From: Pseudomonadota bacterium | GTDB taxonomy: Bacteria; Desulfobacterota; JADFVX01 | Direction of reading: 5' to 3' | Assembly: GCA_015222555.1 (NCBI GenBank) | Contig: JADFVM010000010.1 | Span: forward strand, 1-29,548 | Length of the DNA: 29,548 bases | Part shown: positions 6,791 through 14,937 of the stretch, piece by piece | Position numbering within the stretch: position 1 is the stretch's first letter | Layout: every line of letters starts with the position of its first letter | Notes under the pieces: model-generated | The model's input: the letters and a program-made list of their open reading frames with translations, nothing else | What the model was told of the DNA's origin: nothing | Database searches by the model: none | Position numbers and translations under genes: made by a program

Positions 6791-8580
6791 TCCAACGATC
6801 TTTTATATATTTGATCATCGCGTTAAATGTTTTCGTATTATCCATGTCCGCTTCCAATTCTATTGCCGCAACAGATGAGACATCCAGGTATGAGGATGCT
6901 AGAACCTCCTATTATGCCCTGAAAAATTCGGCCAAGACACGTAAATTCAGACATAACTGGATCAAGGTGATGGAGAAGTATAAAAAGGTTGTTAACAAGT
7001 ATCCCAAGGGAAAGTGGGCCGATGAATCGCTCTTCATGATAGCAAAACTGTATAAAGAGTTACATCCCTATTCGGGAAATAAAGGGGACATTAAAAAGTC
7101 CAATGAATATTCTGAAAAACTTGCAAGAAATTATCCTGAAAGCAATCTTGCCGATGATGCCCTGTTTATGATGGGTGAAAATTACGAGAAGCTGGGTAAG
7201 GAAAAGAGCGCCTACAATTCTTTTATCCTTATTGTTGAAAAATACAAAGAAGGAGACCAGGTTGCAGATGCCAGAAATAAAGTCATTAAATTAAAAAAGT
7301 CTCTTTCACTAAACTTGACCTCCGGTGTTTCTCCTGGAAAAAAGAGTTCTGCTGTGTCACCTCCCGTAAAAGCGGATAGCAGGCACAGTTCCGAAAAACA
7401 GGTTAAAGTGGGTGGCAAAAGAGGTTTTTCCAATGTTACGGAAATTCGTCATTGGTCAAATCCCCATTATACAAGAATTGTTGTCCAGCTTGACAGTCAG
7501 TCAAAATATCATGCCCATCTTTTAAGACAGGATCCCAGTATTGGCAAACCGCCAAGGCTTTATGTGGATATATTTGGTGCCAGGAAGAAAGGTTCGCTGA
7601 AAGAAGAGATTCCCATTAATGACGGGCTGTTGAAAAGGGCAAGAGCTGCACAGTATGATAACGACACTGTGCGTGTCGTCCTTGATATCGAGAGTATCAA
7701 GGATTATAAGATATTCCCCATGCTTGATCCATTCAGGATCATCATTGATGTACGTGGAGGTGAAGCATTAACCTCGCCCACCATAGAATCACTTATCCCG
7801 GGGAATGCAAAGGACAAAAAGAGCCTGCAGGCGGCCCTTGAGGAGGAAAATCTTTCTCTCTCCAGGCAGTTAGGCCTTGGTGTCAGAAAAATTGTTATCG
7901 ATGCGGGGCATGGCGGAAAGGATCCCGGCGCCATCGGTCGGGGCAAAACCAGGGAAAAGGACGTCAATTTAAAAATTGCCAAGGCTCTTAAAAGAAAGCT
8001 TGAGAAAAATTTCAATTATGATGTCGTTCTTACCCGATCGACAGACAGGTACTTACGGCTGGAAGAGAGAACGGCCATTGCCAATATGGAGAATGCCGAC
8101 CTTTTTATTTCTATTCATGCCAATGCGAATAGAAACAAAAAAGCCCACGGCATTGAGACTTATGTAATGAACGCAAGGGCCTCGGACAGGTTTGCAGCCG
8201 AGGTGGCGGCACGGGAAAATGCGGTGACGTCCCACAGCCAGGGTGAATTCGGAAGTGTTCTTGAGGCCATATTAGTCGATATGTCCAAGACTAATAAAGT
8301 GAATGAATCAAACAAACTTGCATCGAGTATTCAGACGAACATTCGCAGCTACATGTCGAAAAGGTATACAAGTGTAAAAAATCTTGGCGTCAAGCGAGGT
8401 CCCTTTTACGTTCTTATAGGCGCCAATATGCCAAGTATTCTCGTTGAAACAGGTTTTATTACAAATAGACGGGAAGAAAAAAGGCTGAGAAATAATAAAT
8501 ATATTGATAGCCTGACCAATGCCATTGCATTAGGCATAGACAAATACGCTAAAGTCATAAAAATTGCTTCAAATATCTGA
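6787..8580 (+). CDS. Secreted N-acetylmuramoyl-L-alanine amidase with N-terminal TPR region (AmiC/AmiB type)
   Basis: 597 aa. A zinc amidase that cuts the bond between MurNAc and the stem peptide, needed for daughter-cell separation. A signal peptide occupies about 1-28. Residues about 35-172 are helical tetratricopeptide-like repeats (KYPKGKWADESLFMIAKLY and NYPESNLADDALFMMGENY). An AMIN domain (about 214-325) should target septal peptidoglycan. Amidase_3 (about 366-590) has zinc ligands H375 (VIDAGHGGKDPGA), E390 (TREKDVN) and H444 (FISIHANA) and catalytic E554 (ILVETGFIT). The stretch LEAILVDMSKTNKVNESNKL (about 492-511) resembles the autoinhibitory helix of AmiA/B/C, suggesting activation by a LytM factor. 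The GTG start overlaps the mutS stop by 4 bases and follows GGAGGAGG, so the gene is translationally coupled. The TPR-like extension is absent from E. coli AmiC. Confidence 0.93.
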   Translation: MIQRSFIYLIIALNVFVLSMSASNSIAATDETSRYEDARTSYYALKNSAKTRKFRHNWIKVMEKYKKVVNKYPKGKWADESLFMIAKLYKELHPYSGNKGDIKKSNEYSEKLARNYPESNLADDALFMMGENYEKLGKEKSAYNSFILIVEKYKEGDQVADARNKVIKLKKSLSLNLTSGVSPGKKSSAVSPPVKADSRHSSEKQVKVGGKRGFSNVTEIRHWSNPHYTRIVVQLDSQSKYHAHLLRQDPSIGKPPRLYVDIFGARKKGSLKEEIPINDGLLKRARAAQYDNDTVRVVLDIESIKDYKIFPMLDPFRIIIDVRGGEALTSPTIESLIPGNAKDKKSLQAALEEENLSLSRQLGLGVRKIVIDAGHGGKDPGAIGRGKTREKDVNLKIAKALKRKLEKNFNYDVVLTRSTDRYLRLEERTAIANMENADLFISIHANANRNKKAHGIETYVMNARASDRFAAEVAARENAVTSHSQGEFGSVLEAILVDMSKTNKVNESNKLASSIQTNIRSYMSKRYTSVKNLGVKRGPFYVLIGANMPSILVETGFITNRREEKRLRNNKYIDSLTNAIALGIDKYAKVIKIASNI

Positions 8581-8589
8581 TCAACATTA

Positions 8590-8675
8590 AACCTCAGTTA
8601 GACACAGATAAACCTCGTTAGATTTCAACCTTTTTAGTGTCCTGAGATAGGTATGTTTCTATTATCTAACGGGGT
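8590..8675. repeat. Short direct and inverted repeats downstream of the amidase gene
   Basis: Two near-identical direct copies, AACCTCAGTTAGA (8590-8602) and AACCTCGTTAGA (8611-8622), are followed by an inverted relative TATCTAACGGGGT (8663-8675). The second copy and the inverted one can pair over about 12 bases (ACC-CGTTAGAT with ATCTAACG-GGT) across a 40-base loop. No T-run follows, so it is not a clear terminator. It lies in the 305-base gene-free stretch between the amidase and glnD. That stretch otherwise holds only the larger inverted repeat at 8774-8851, and I see no small gene in it. Confidence 0.4.
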
Positions 8676-8773
8676 AAATCTCTTATGGGGTTTTTGACAG
8701 CAAAGATTGGTAACGTTCAAAAGTTGTGGCAAAAGACAGATTGAGGAGATAACTGACCCTTTCGACTCCTATT

Positions 8774-8851
8774 GTCATTCCCGCGAAGGCGGGAATCCAG
8801 TCTTTTAAGATAGTTTCATGTTCTCTGGATTCCCGCCTTCGCGGGAATGAC
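8774..8851. repeat. Perfect inverted repeat, 27-bp arms, 24-base spacer
   Basis: The arms at 8774-8800 and 8825-8851 are exact reverse complements (start GTCATTCCCGCG, end GGGAATCCAG). Each arm itself contains the palindrome CCCGC-GAAG-GCGGG, so a cruciform or stepped hairpin is possible. From memory, this CCCGCGAAGGCGGGAATCC element is a widely dispersed extragenic repeat in proteobacteria, often in such head-to-head pairs. It ends about 40 bases before the glnD start and could act as a terminator-like or insulating structure. No transposase lies beside it. Confidence 0.85.
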
Positions 8852-8891
8852 TATTTTACGAAACCATCCTTAAAATAAAAGGTTATTGATA

Positions 8892-11576
8892 ATGCTTCAT
8901 GAACAGGTAAAGAGCTTATTTGACGAAGCGATGAAGGTTTCTCTTGATAGGCTGGCACCACAAAACAGTGACAACCTGGACCTCGTTAAAAACTATCTTG
9001 CTACTTGCCAGGAAGGGATCAGGCATGTCCATGAGGGTGGAGGGACAGGCCTTCAGGTAGCGTCACTTCGCACCATCGTCATCGACAGGCTGATTAAGGC
9101 ACTTTTTGACCTTGCCGGCAGGGAATATTGTCTCAAATATCCGAAGTCTGACCAGAAATGTACCATTGTGGCACTTGGAGGTTATGGCAGGAGGGAGCTT
9201 TCGCCTGCCTCGGATATTGATATCATGTTTCTCTATCCCTGGAAAATTGGACCATATATTGAGACAGTGATTGAACGTGTTCTTTATATCCTGTGGGATA
9301 CAGGCCTCGATATCGGTTATTCAACAAGAAATATCGATGACTGCGTAAAGATGTCTGATGATCTTGTGGCAAAAACATCGCTCGTTGATTCCCGCTTCCT
9401 CTGTGGAGATGAGGAAACCTATAATTCTTACAGAAAAACTATCTATGACAAGATATTTTCAAAAAACGTCCATTCTTTTATCGAAGAAAAGGTAATAGAA
9501 GGTGAGGAAAGACGGAAAAAATTCGGAGGCTCTGTCTATATTCTTGAGCCAAATATAAAGGAAGGTGACGGAGGACTTAGAGACTATCATACGGCCCTTT
9601 GGGCTGCAAAAATAAGATTTAGAGTGGATGACTTCAAAGCCCTTAATATTAAAGGACTTATCAATGATAGGGAATATGATGAAGTAGTCTCTACCTATGA
9701 TTTTATGGTAAGGGTAAGAAACGACTTGCATTTTCTGGCTGGAAGAAAACTTGAACAGTTGACCTTTGATTTCCAGGAGAAGATCGCCCTTAACATGGGA
9801 TATCAAAATAAGGAAGAAGGCCTGGCTGTTGAGCAGCTGATGAAGGAATACTACCTTACGGCCAATTTAATCAAAGAGTTGTCTGAAATCATAATTGAAC
9901 GCTGTCTCTATGGAAGGAGCAAAAAAATACCCTTCGGATTTATATCAAAGAGAAAACTTTCACATGGTTTCATGATATTCAGAGGCGAGTTAACCATTAC
10001 GGACAAGGATCTTTTCAAGAAAGATCCTCTGTCCATAATGCGGCTTTTTGAGTTTTCACAGTTGCATGGCGTTCCCATTAATCCCTTTGCCCGTGAGTGT
10101 CTGAGGGGAAATCTCGACCTCATCGATAATAATTTCAGAAATTCACCGGAGGCAGGTGTTATCTTCAGGAACATTCTGAAAGGGGAATGGGATGTGGCCG
10201 GATGTTTAACGCTGATGCACAAGCTGGAAGTGCTGGATCGATATCTTCCCCGCTTTGGTGATGTCAAGTGCCAGGTCCAGCATGATGTTTATCACATATA
10301 CACTGTCGATATTCATTCTCTCTTTGCCGTAAAAGAGTTGAGAATGTTGAGCACCGGTGACTATCAGGAAAGATATCCACTCACATCGGCTTTAATGAAA
10401 GAAATTGAAAAACCGGAGGTCCTTTATATGGCAGCCCTCTGGCATGATGTGGGGAAGGGCCGAGGAGGTAAACATGAGGAGCTTGGCGCTAATATTGCTA
10501 AAAAGGAAGGTAAAAGAATCGGTTTTTCAAAGAAAGAAGTCGAAGATATCTGCTTTCTAGTCCTGAAGCATTTGAGGCTTTCACATACGGCGCAAAGAAG
10601 GGATCTAAATGATCCCGAGCTGATTCTCGATTTTGCAAAAGAGGTGGGTGACCTGGAAAGGCTGAAAATGCTTTATCTTCTCACCTTTGCAGATATCAGA
10701 GCCATCGGGCCCGATGTCTGGACTAACTGGAAAGGCGCCCTGTTCTGGGAATTGTATACCAAGGCTGCCGAGGTCTTTGAAAAGGAGACCTTTGAGATTG
10801 AGGATACTAAGGAAAGGATCAGGCAGATCAAGAAAGATGTAAGAAAGCTTGTTTCGGGCGAATATCCGCTACAGGATGTAAACGCTTTTTTAAAGTCCAT
10901 GCATGCCCGCTATTTTTTGTCCAACACGCCTACTATTATTGCCGAGCATTTAAGCGTTGCCATGAGATTTGCAGAACCGCTTTGCCTGGATACAAAGGAT
11001 GTTGAGAGGCGAAGGTCGACAAGGCTCATTGTTATCACCTTAGATTCACCCGGCCTGTTTTCCAATATAACGGGCGTTCTGTCGGCAAATAATCTGAATA
11101 TTATGACCGCTCAGGTCTTTACCCGAACAGGGGGTGAGGTCCTTGATGTTTTTCAGGTGACTGATGCCTCTGGCGGTATGGTAAAGGATAAAAGGAAGTG
11201 GGAAAAAGTTGAAACGGATCTTAGGGATGTCATTCAGGGTGTCAGGAAGGTAGGCAGTTTTATGAAAAAGGAGGGGCCTTCCATTCTGACGAGCAAGTAC
11301 ACACCGAAGGTTAAAACAAGGGTTTTTGTGAATAATGACATCTCTCAATCCAATACCGTTATTGAGGTTTTTGCCGAAGACAGAATAGGCCTTTTGCATG
11401 TCATCGCAAAAGCATTGACTGATCTGGGCCTCTATATTGATATTTCAAAGATATCGACCATGGGTGAGCAGGCAACCGATGTTTTTTATGTTAAGGATAT
11501 TTTTGGTCAGAAGATCTACCATCGGGAAAAGCTCGATGAGATCAGGGATAAACTCCTTGAAGCGGTTGGGGGCTAG
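8892..11576 (+). CDS. glnD: Bifunctional [protein-PII] uridylyltransferase / uridylyl-removing enzyme GlnD
   Basis: 894 aa from ATG 8892 (AAAGG lies 9 bases upstream; a TTG two codons earlier is possible). GlnD senses glutamine and adds UMP to, or removes it from, PII proteins, controlling glutamine synthetase and nitrogen genes. Numbering from the longer TTG start, the parts are: nucleotidyltransferase motif GGYGRRELSPASDID (98-112, with D110 and D112 as metal ligands), PII-uridylyltransferase helical domain, HD hydrolase domain with ALWHDVGKGRGGKHEE (H520, D521), and two C-terminal ACT domains at about 714-790 (LDSPGLFSNITGVL) and 823-890 (AEDRIGLLHVIAKAL) that bind glutamine. All catalytic motifs for both activities are intact. 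xerD starts 2 bases after its stop, so the two are likely co-transcribed. No glnB or glnK is in view. Confidence 0.95.
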   Translation: MLHEQVKSLFDEAMKVSLDRLAPQNSDNLDLVKNYLATCQEGIRHVHEGGGTGLQVASLRTIVIDRLIKALFDLAGREYCLKYPKSDQKCTIVALGGYGRRELSPASDIDIMFLYPWKIGPYIETVIERVLYILWDTGLDIGYSTRNIDDCVKMSDDLVAKTSLVDSRFLCGDEETYNSYRKTIYDKIFSKNVHSFIEEKVIEGEERRKKFGGSVYILEPNIKEGDGGLRDYHTALWAAKIRFRVDDFKALNIKGLINDREYDEVVSTYDFMVRVRNDLHFLAGRKLEQLTFDFQEKIALNMGYQNKEEGLAVEQLMKEYYLTANLIKELSEIIIERCLYGRSKKIPFGFISKRKLSHGFMIFRGELTITDKDLFKKDPLSIMRLFEFSQLHGVPINPFARECLRGNLDLIDNNFRNSPEAGVIFRNILKGEWDVAGCLTLMHKLEVLDRYLPRFGDVKCQVQHDVYHIYTVDIHSLFAVKELRMLSTGDYQERYPLTSALMKEIEKPEVLYMAALWHDVGKGRGGKHEELGANIAKKEGKRIGFSKKEVEDICFLVLKHLRLSHTAQRRDLNDPELILDFAKEVGDLERLKMLYLLTFADIRAIGPDVWTNWKGALFWELYTKAAEVFEKETFEIEDTKERIRQIKKDVRKLVSGEYPLQDVNAFLKSMHARYFLSNTPTIIAEHLSVAMRFAEPLCLDTKDVERRRSTRLIVITLDSPGLFSNITGVLSANNLNIMTAQVFTRTGGEVLDVFQVTDASGGMVKDKRKWEKVETDLRDVIQGVRKVGSFMKKEGPSILTSKYTPKVKTRVFVNNDISQSNTVIEVFAEDRIGLLHVIAKALTDLGLYIDISKISTMGEQATDVFYVKDIFGQKIYHREKLDEIRDKLLEAVGG

Positions 11577-11578
11577 TT

Positions 11579-12463
11579 TTGAAGGAAGTAATTGCAGACT
11601 TTATTGACTATATCGTTGTCGAGAAGGGGCTGTCAAAAAACACGGTGGCGGCGTACAGACGCGATCTAAAAAAATTTGAATCCTTTCTTGATAAAGGGCA
11701 GGTCCATATTTTAAAAGCGAGACGGGAGGATGTTCTTTCTTTTATCTCATTTTTAAGGGAAGGTGGCCTTGGCAGTCGGTCCACGGCCAGGAATATTGTG
11801 GCAATCAGAATGCTTTACCGTTTTTTAAAAGCTGAGAAAAAGGTCGAAGCGCTACCCACCGAAAATGTTGAACTCCCCCGATCATTCAAACGACTTCCCG
11901 ATACACTGAGCCCGGCAGAGGTGGAGCTCATACTGAAATCGCCCGATGAGACAGAGCCCCTGGGCATGAGAGACAGGGCCATGTTTGAGCTTCTCTATGC
12001 CACAGGACTGAGGGTGTCCGAGCTTGTGACCATCACCGTTAACCGCTTAAATCTTGAGGTCGGCTTTCTGATCGCTCTGGGCAAGGGCTCCAAGGAAAGG
12101 GTGATTCCCATGGGAGAGGTGGCCATGGAGTGGATTCGGCACTATATAAGGGATGCCAGAGTCAAGACGCTTAAGGGCAGAGAGAGTGACTATCTCTTCG
12201 TAACGGCCAGGGGCGATAAAATGACGCGGCAGGGTTTCTGGAAAATATTAAGGAAGCATGCAAAGAAAGTAGGGATATACAAGAAGATAAGCCCTCATAC
12301 CCTGAGGCATTCCTTCGCAACTCATCTCCTCGATGGTGGCGCCGACCTCAGGTCTGTTCAGACCATGCTTGGCCATGCCGACATCTCAACGACGCAGATC
12401 TATACACATATCAATTCAGAGCGGCTCAAGAAGATCTATAAGCAGTTTCATCCGCGGGCGTAG
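11579..12463 (+). CDS. xerD: Site-specific tyrosine recombinase XerD
   Basis: 294 aa, the normal Xer size. XerC and XerD resolve chromosome dimers at dif during division. The N-terminal SAM-like core-binding domain (about 1-90; YIVVEKGLSKNTVAAYRRDL) is followed by the catalytic domain with the full set R145 (TGLRVSEL), K169 (GKGSKERVIP), H240 and R243 (HTLRHSFATHLL), H266 (GHADISTTQ) and nucleophile Y275 (IYTHI). The start is TTG at 11579, 2 bases after the glnD stop, with a GGGGG ribosome site 6-7 bases upstream inside the end of glnD. Spacing of the catalytic residues matches XerD rather than an integron or phage integrase, and no att-like repeat is present. XerC versus XerD is assigned by overall resemblance and is the less certain part. 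Confidence 0.9.
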   Translation: MKEVIADFIDYIVVEKGLSKNTVAAYRRDLKKFESFLDKGQVHILKARREDVLSFISFLREGGLGSRSTARNIVAIRMLYRFLKAEKKVEALPTENVELPRSFKRLPDTLSPAEVELILKSPDETEPLGMRDRAMFELLYATGLRVSELVTITVNRLNLEVGFLIALGKGSKERVIPMGEVAMEWIRHYIRDARVKTLKGRESDYLFVTARGDKMTRQGFWKILRKHAKKVGIYKKISPHTLRHSFATHLLDGGADLRSVQTMLGHADISTTQIYTHINSERLKKIYKQFHPRA

Positions 12464-12482
12464 CCGACATTGCAATGCGATA

Positions 12483-14930
12483 TCATTCAACACTAACCTT
12501 AACTATTTTAGATATTTCATTTCTATAGGGGAGTCGCACCTGAAAAGTATGATCACCTTTTAAAAGGGGCCATCGTAAAGTATAAGGTGACGGGACGAGT
12601 TTAAAGGGTTCACCGTCAACATACCAGATTGCCTGTTCGACGGCCGGTTCAATGGCTGCTCTCAGGGCAAGGCTGTTCGTTGTGTGTGGGGCTTCAGGAT
12701 TTATGATGATTCGTAGCCCGTTGTCAGGTGATGTAAGAGATATGCTTACTTTCTTGTCACTCCTGGAAATTCCATATTTCTTATGTGAAAAGCGAGTTTT
12801 TTTACTATTCTCACTCTCCGGTATATCCAAAGGACTGAATCTTTTCGGTGAAGAAGGCAGTCCCTTCCTGGCTCCCCAATCAGCAAAAATCGCAGGCAGC
12901 GTGAGAAATATCCTTCTTTCCACTTCATCCTTTGGCGTCCATGGCGTGGCCAGCAAGCCGTTTCTGCCGTCAATTGTAAATGTCTGATAGTGCCTGTCTT
13001 CCTCAGGTATTTGCCCGGGGGGAAACCATTCTTCAAAGGTGGGCTCGCATTTGCCTGTGGTCACTTCTCCAGTATAGGTGCAGATTTCAGCCCTTTGATA
13101 ATTCTCAGGCGGGGAAAAGGCAAAATCTGTCATGCCGCTTGCCTGCTCCTTATGTAGATCGAGCAGTATTTTTTGTGCCAAATGGGCTGAACTTCCTGCC
13201 CCGCCCAAATGATTCATTGGGCGCGCATCGGGCCGCCCCGTCCATATGCAGATAATATAATTTCTTGAATAGGCAACAGCCCATGCATCGCGATACCCCT
13301 GAGACGTCCCCGTCTTAACAGCCACCGGGAAGGGGTACTCAGTTGTTCCCATCCTTGGAAAACTGGGCAGCCTTGCCAGCGGATCTGAAAGAAATAATGT
13401 GATCTGCCTTGCCGTGGCAGCAGAAAGTACTCTTAAAGGTTTCTTCTTTGGTTGATCCTTATACCATGTCAGATCTGAGAGTAATCCGTCATTTGCCAAA
13501 ACGCTATAGGCACGAAGCAGTTTTTCAAGCTTAACCGGTAAGCCGCCTACAGCCATACCGAGGCCGTAATATTCAGCCGGCCATTGACTATCATGGAGAC
13601 CGAGGTTTTGAAAAAAGAGATAGACCTCATTTAGCCCAACATCCTTAAGGAGGCGGATTGCCGGAACGTTACGTGAGTTGGCCAGGGCATAGCGAGGCAG
13701 TATGGGCCCCATATATCGCATGTCAGCATTACTGATCCCGCCAGAGAAGGCGGGCAGGTCCTGGAGAACCGTGGCGGGTGTAATATCACCACGCTCCAGG
13801 GCAAGGGCGTAAATAAAAGGTTTTAGAGCGCTTCCCGGAGAGCGGGGCACCTGAACATAATCAATGGCTCCAGCCTTCGAATCAAAGTAGCCTGCAGAGC
13901 CGAGCCATGCCAGTATGTCCATATTGGCCCGGTCTGCAATGACGAGAGCCACGTTCTCTGCGCCTTTGGATTTCCATTTTTCGAGGAAGGAGGCGGCCAT
14001 CTTCTCCACTGTACTCTGAAGGTCAAGGTCCAAAGTGGTGCGTATCAGTGGTCTCTTATGACTCTTTTTCCAGTCCTGTTCTCCTTTAAAAATCTCTTCC
14101 AGTTTCAAAATCGCATGAATAGAAGAGCTTGGCCTTGGCGTATTTTTCGGAATATGGAGCATCTCGATCTGCTTGCCGGCGAGTTTGTACTCTTCTTCAC
14201 TAAGCACTCTTTTATTATGGAGCGCCTTTAGAACGTGTTTCCCTCTATTTACAGCTCTCCTTCTCCCCTTGAGTGTAAAGGGATTCATTTTCCCCGGTGC
14301 TTGAGGAATGGCCGAAAGGAAAGCGATTTCCGCCCAACTCAGGTCTTCAACGGGCTTGTCAAGATATCGGCGGGCTGCATAGACGATACCATGGCTGTCA
14401 TTGGCATAAGGTACGAGCCTCAAATAATGTCTCAGAATGGCTTCCCGGCCGTAACGAAGGGTCATAAAGATGGCCGTAAGTGATTCTATCGCTTTTCGAC
14501 TGTAGGTGCGGGGCCCTGGATTTTGGAGGCGGGCAACCTGCATGGCGATAGTAGAGGCTCCTGAAACGCGGCGCCGGTTTGAGATGTTCTGCCAGGCAGC
14601 TCTCATCAGGGCGAAGGGATCTACTCCGGGATGAGTCCAGAAACGGTGGTCTTCCAGGGCCAGCGTGGCAGCGACAACCCTTTCCGGCAAGCCATTTACT
14701 GGCCAGTAACCATAACCCGTGCCATCCTTTTTGCCAATCTCGGCGAGGAATTGCTGGTTCCGATCGAGGAGCAGCAGCGTGGGCTCGGGCGAGGACAGTT
14801 TCGATTTCCCCAAGGCTGAAACTGCGGCCACTATAATTACAATTAACAGGAATGCGGCCAGAGATCTAATTGGCCATGAGGCAAAAAAACGCCGAATTGC
14901 ATCAAGAGCATTTCGTAAAGAAGAAACCAT
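12483..14930 (-). CDS. pbpC: Penicillin-binding protein 1C (PbpC), bifunctional class A
   Basis: 815 aa. Glycosyltransferase plus transpeptidase that polymerises and may cross-link peptidoglycan. It has one N-terminal membrane anchor (about 20-42), a GT51 domain with catalytic E93 in ALEDHRFWTHPGVDP, and a transpeptidase domain with SxxK S367-K370 (SPGSALKPF), SxN S419-R-N421 (ANSRNVPAI) and KTGTS (539-543). At the end (about 720-812) is a beta-rich BiPBP_C domain (SPDNGLRIIINPEA; ending in AIWYVDGEPF and LLKGDHTFQVRL), which identifies the 1C subclass. The start at 14930 has GGAGG 11 bases upstream, overlapping the stop of the alpha-2-macroglobulin gene. Last gene of the three-gene operon; its end converges on xerD with a gap of 19 bases. 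In E. coli pbpC likewise follows the A2M gene yfhM. Confidence 0.95.
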   Translation of the reverse strand: MVSSLRNALDAIRRFFASWPIRSLAAFLLIVIIVAAVSALGKSKLSSPEPTLLLLDRNQQFLAEIGKKDGTGYGYWPVNGLPERVVAATLALEDHRFWTHPGVDPFALMRAAWQNISNRRRVSGASTIAMQVARLQNPGPRTYSRKAIESLTAIFMTLRYGREAILRHYLRLVPYANDSHGIVYAARRYLDKPVEDLSWAEIAFLSAIPQAPGKMNPFTLKGRRRAVNRGKHVLKALHNKRVLSEEEYKLAGKQIEMLHIPKNTPRPSSSIHAILKLEEIFKGEQDWKKSHKRPLIRTTLDLDLQSTVEKMAASFLEKWKSKGAENVALVIADRANMDILAWLGSAGYFDSKAGAIDYVQVPRSPGSALKPFIYALALERGDITPATVLQDLPAFSGGISNADMRYMGPILPRYALANSRNVPAIRLLKDVGLNEVYLFFQNLGLHDSQWPAEYYGLGMAVGGLPVKLEKLLRAYSVLANDGLLSDLTWYKDQPKKKPLRVLSAATARQITLFLSDPLARLPSFPRMGTTEYPFPVAVKTGTSQGYRDAWAVAYSRNYIICIWTGRPDARPMNHLGGAGSSAHLAQKILLDLHKEQASGMTDFAFSPPENYQRAEICTYTGEVTTGKCEPTFEEWFPPGQIPEEDRHYQTFTIDGRNGLLATPWTPKDEVERRIFLTLPAIFADWGARKGLPSSPKRFSPLDIPESENSKKTRFSHKKYGISRSDKKVSISLTSPDNGLRIIINPEAPHTTNSLALRAAIEPAVEQAIWYVDGEPFKLVPSPYTLRWPLLKGDHTFQVRLPYRNEISKIVKVSVE

Positions 14931-14937
14931 TAGAGCG

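Noticed and set aside
3430..8580. queH-mutS-amidase as a single functional stress module
   Set aside because: Only mutS and the amidase are coupled; queH is separated by 88 bases and the functions are unrelated, so this is probably ordinary housekeeping gene order.
11579..12463. Phage or genomic-island integrase
   Set aside because: Length, catalytic residue spacing and linkage to glnD fit housekeeping XerD; no att repeats, tRNA or cargo genes are near.
12464..12482. Small palindrome CATTGCAATG between xerD and pbpC as a bidirectional terminator
   Set aside because: Only a 10-base AT-rich dyad with no loop and no T-run in the 19-base gap; too weak to call.
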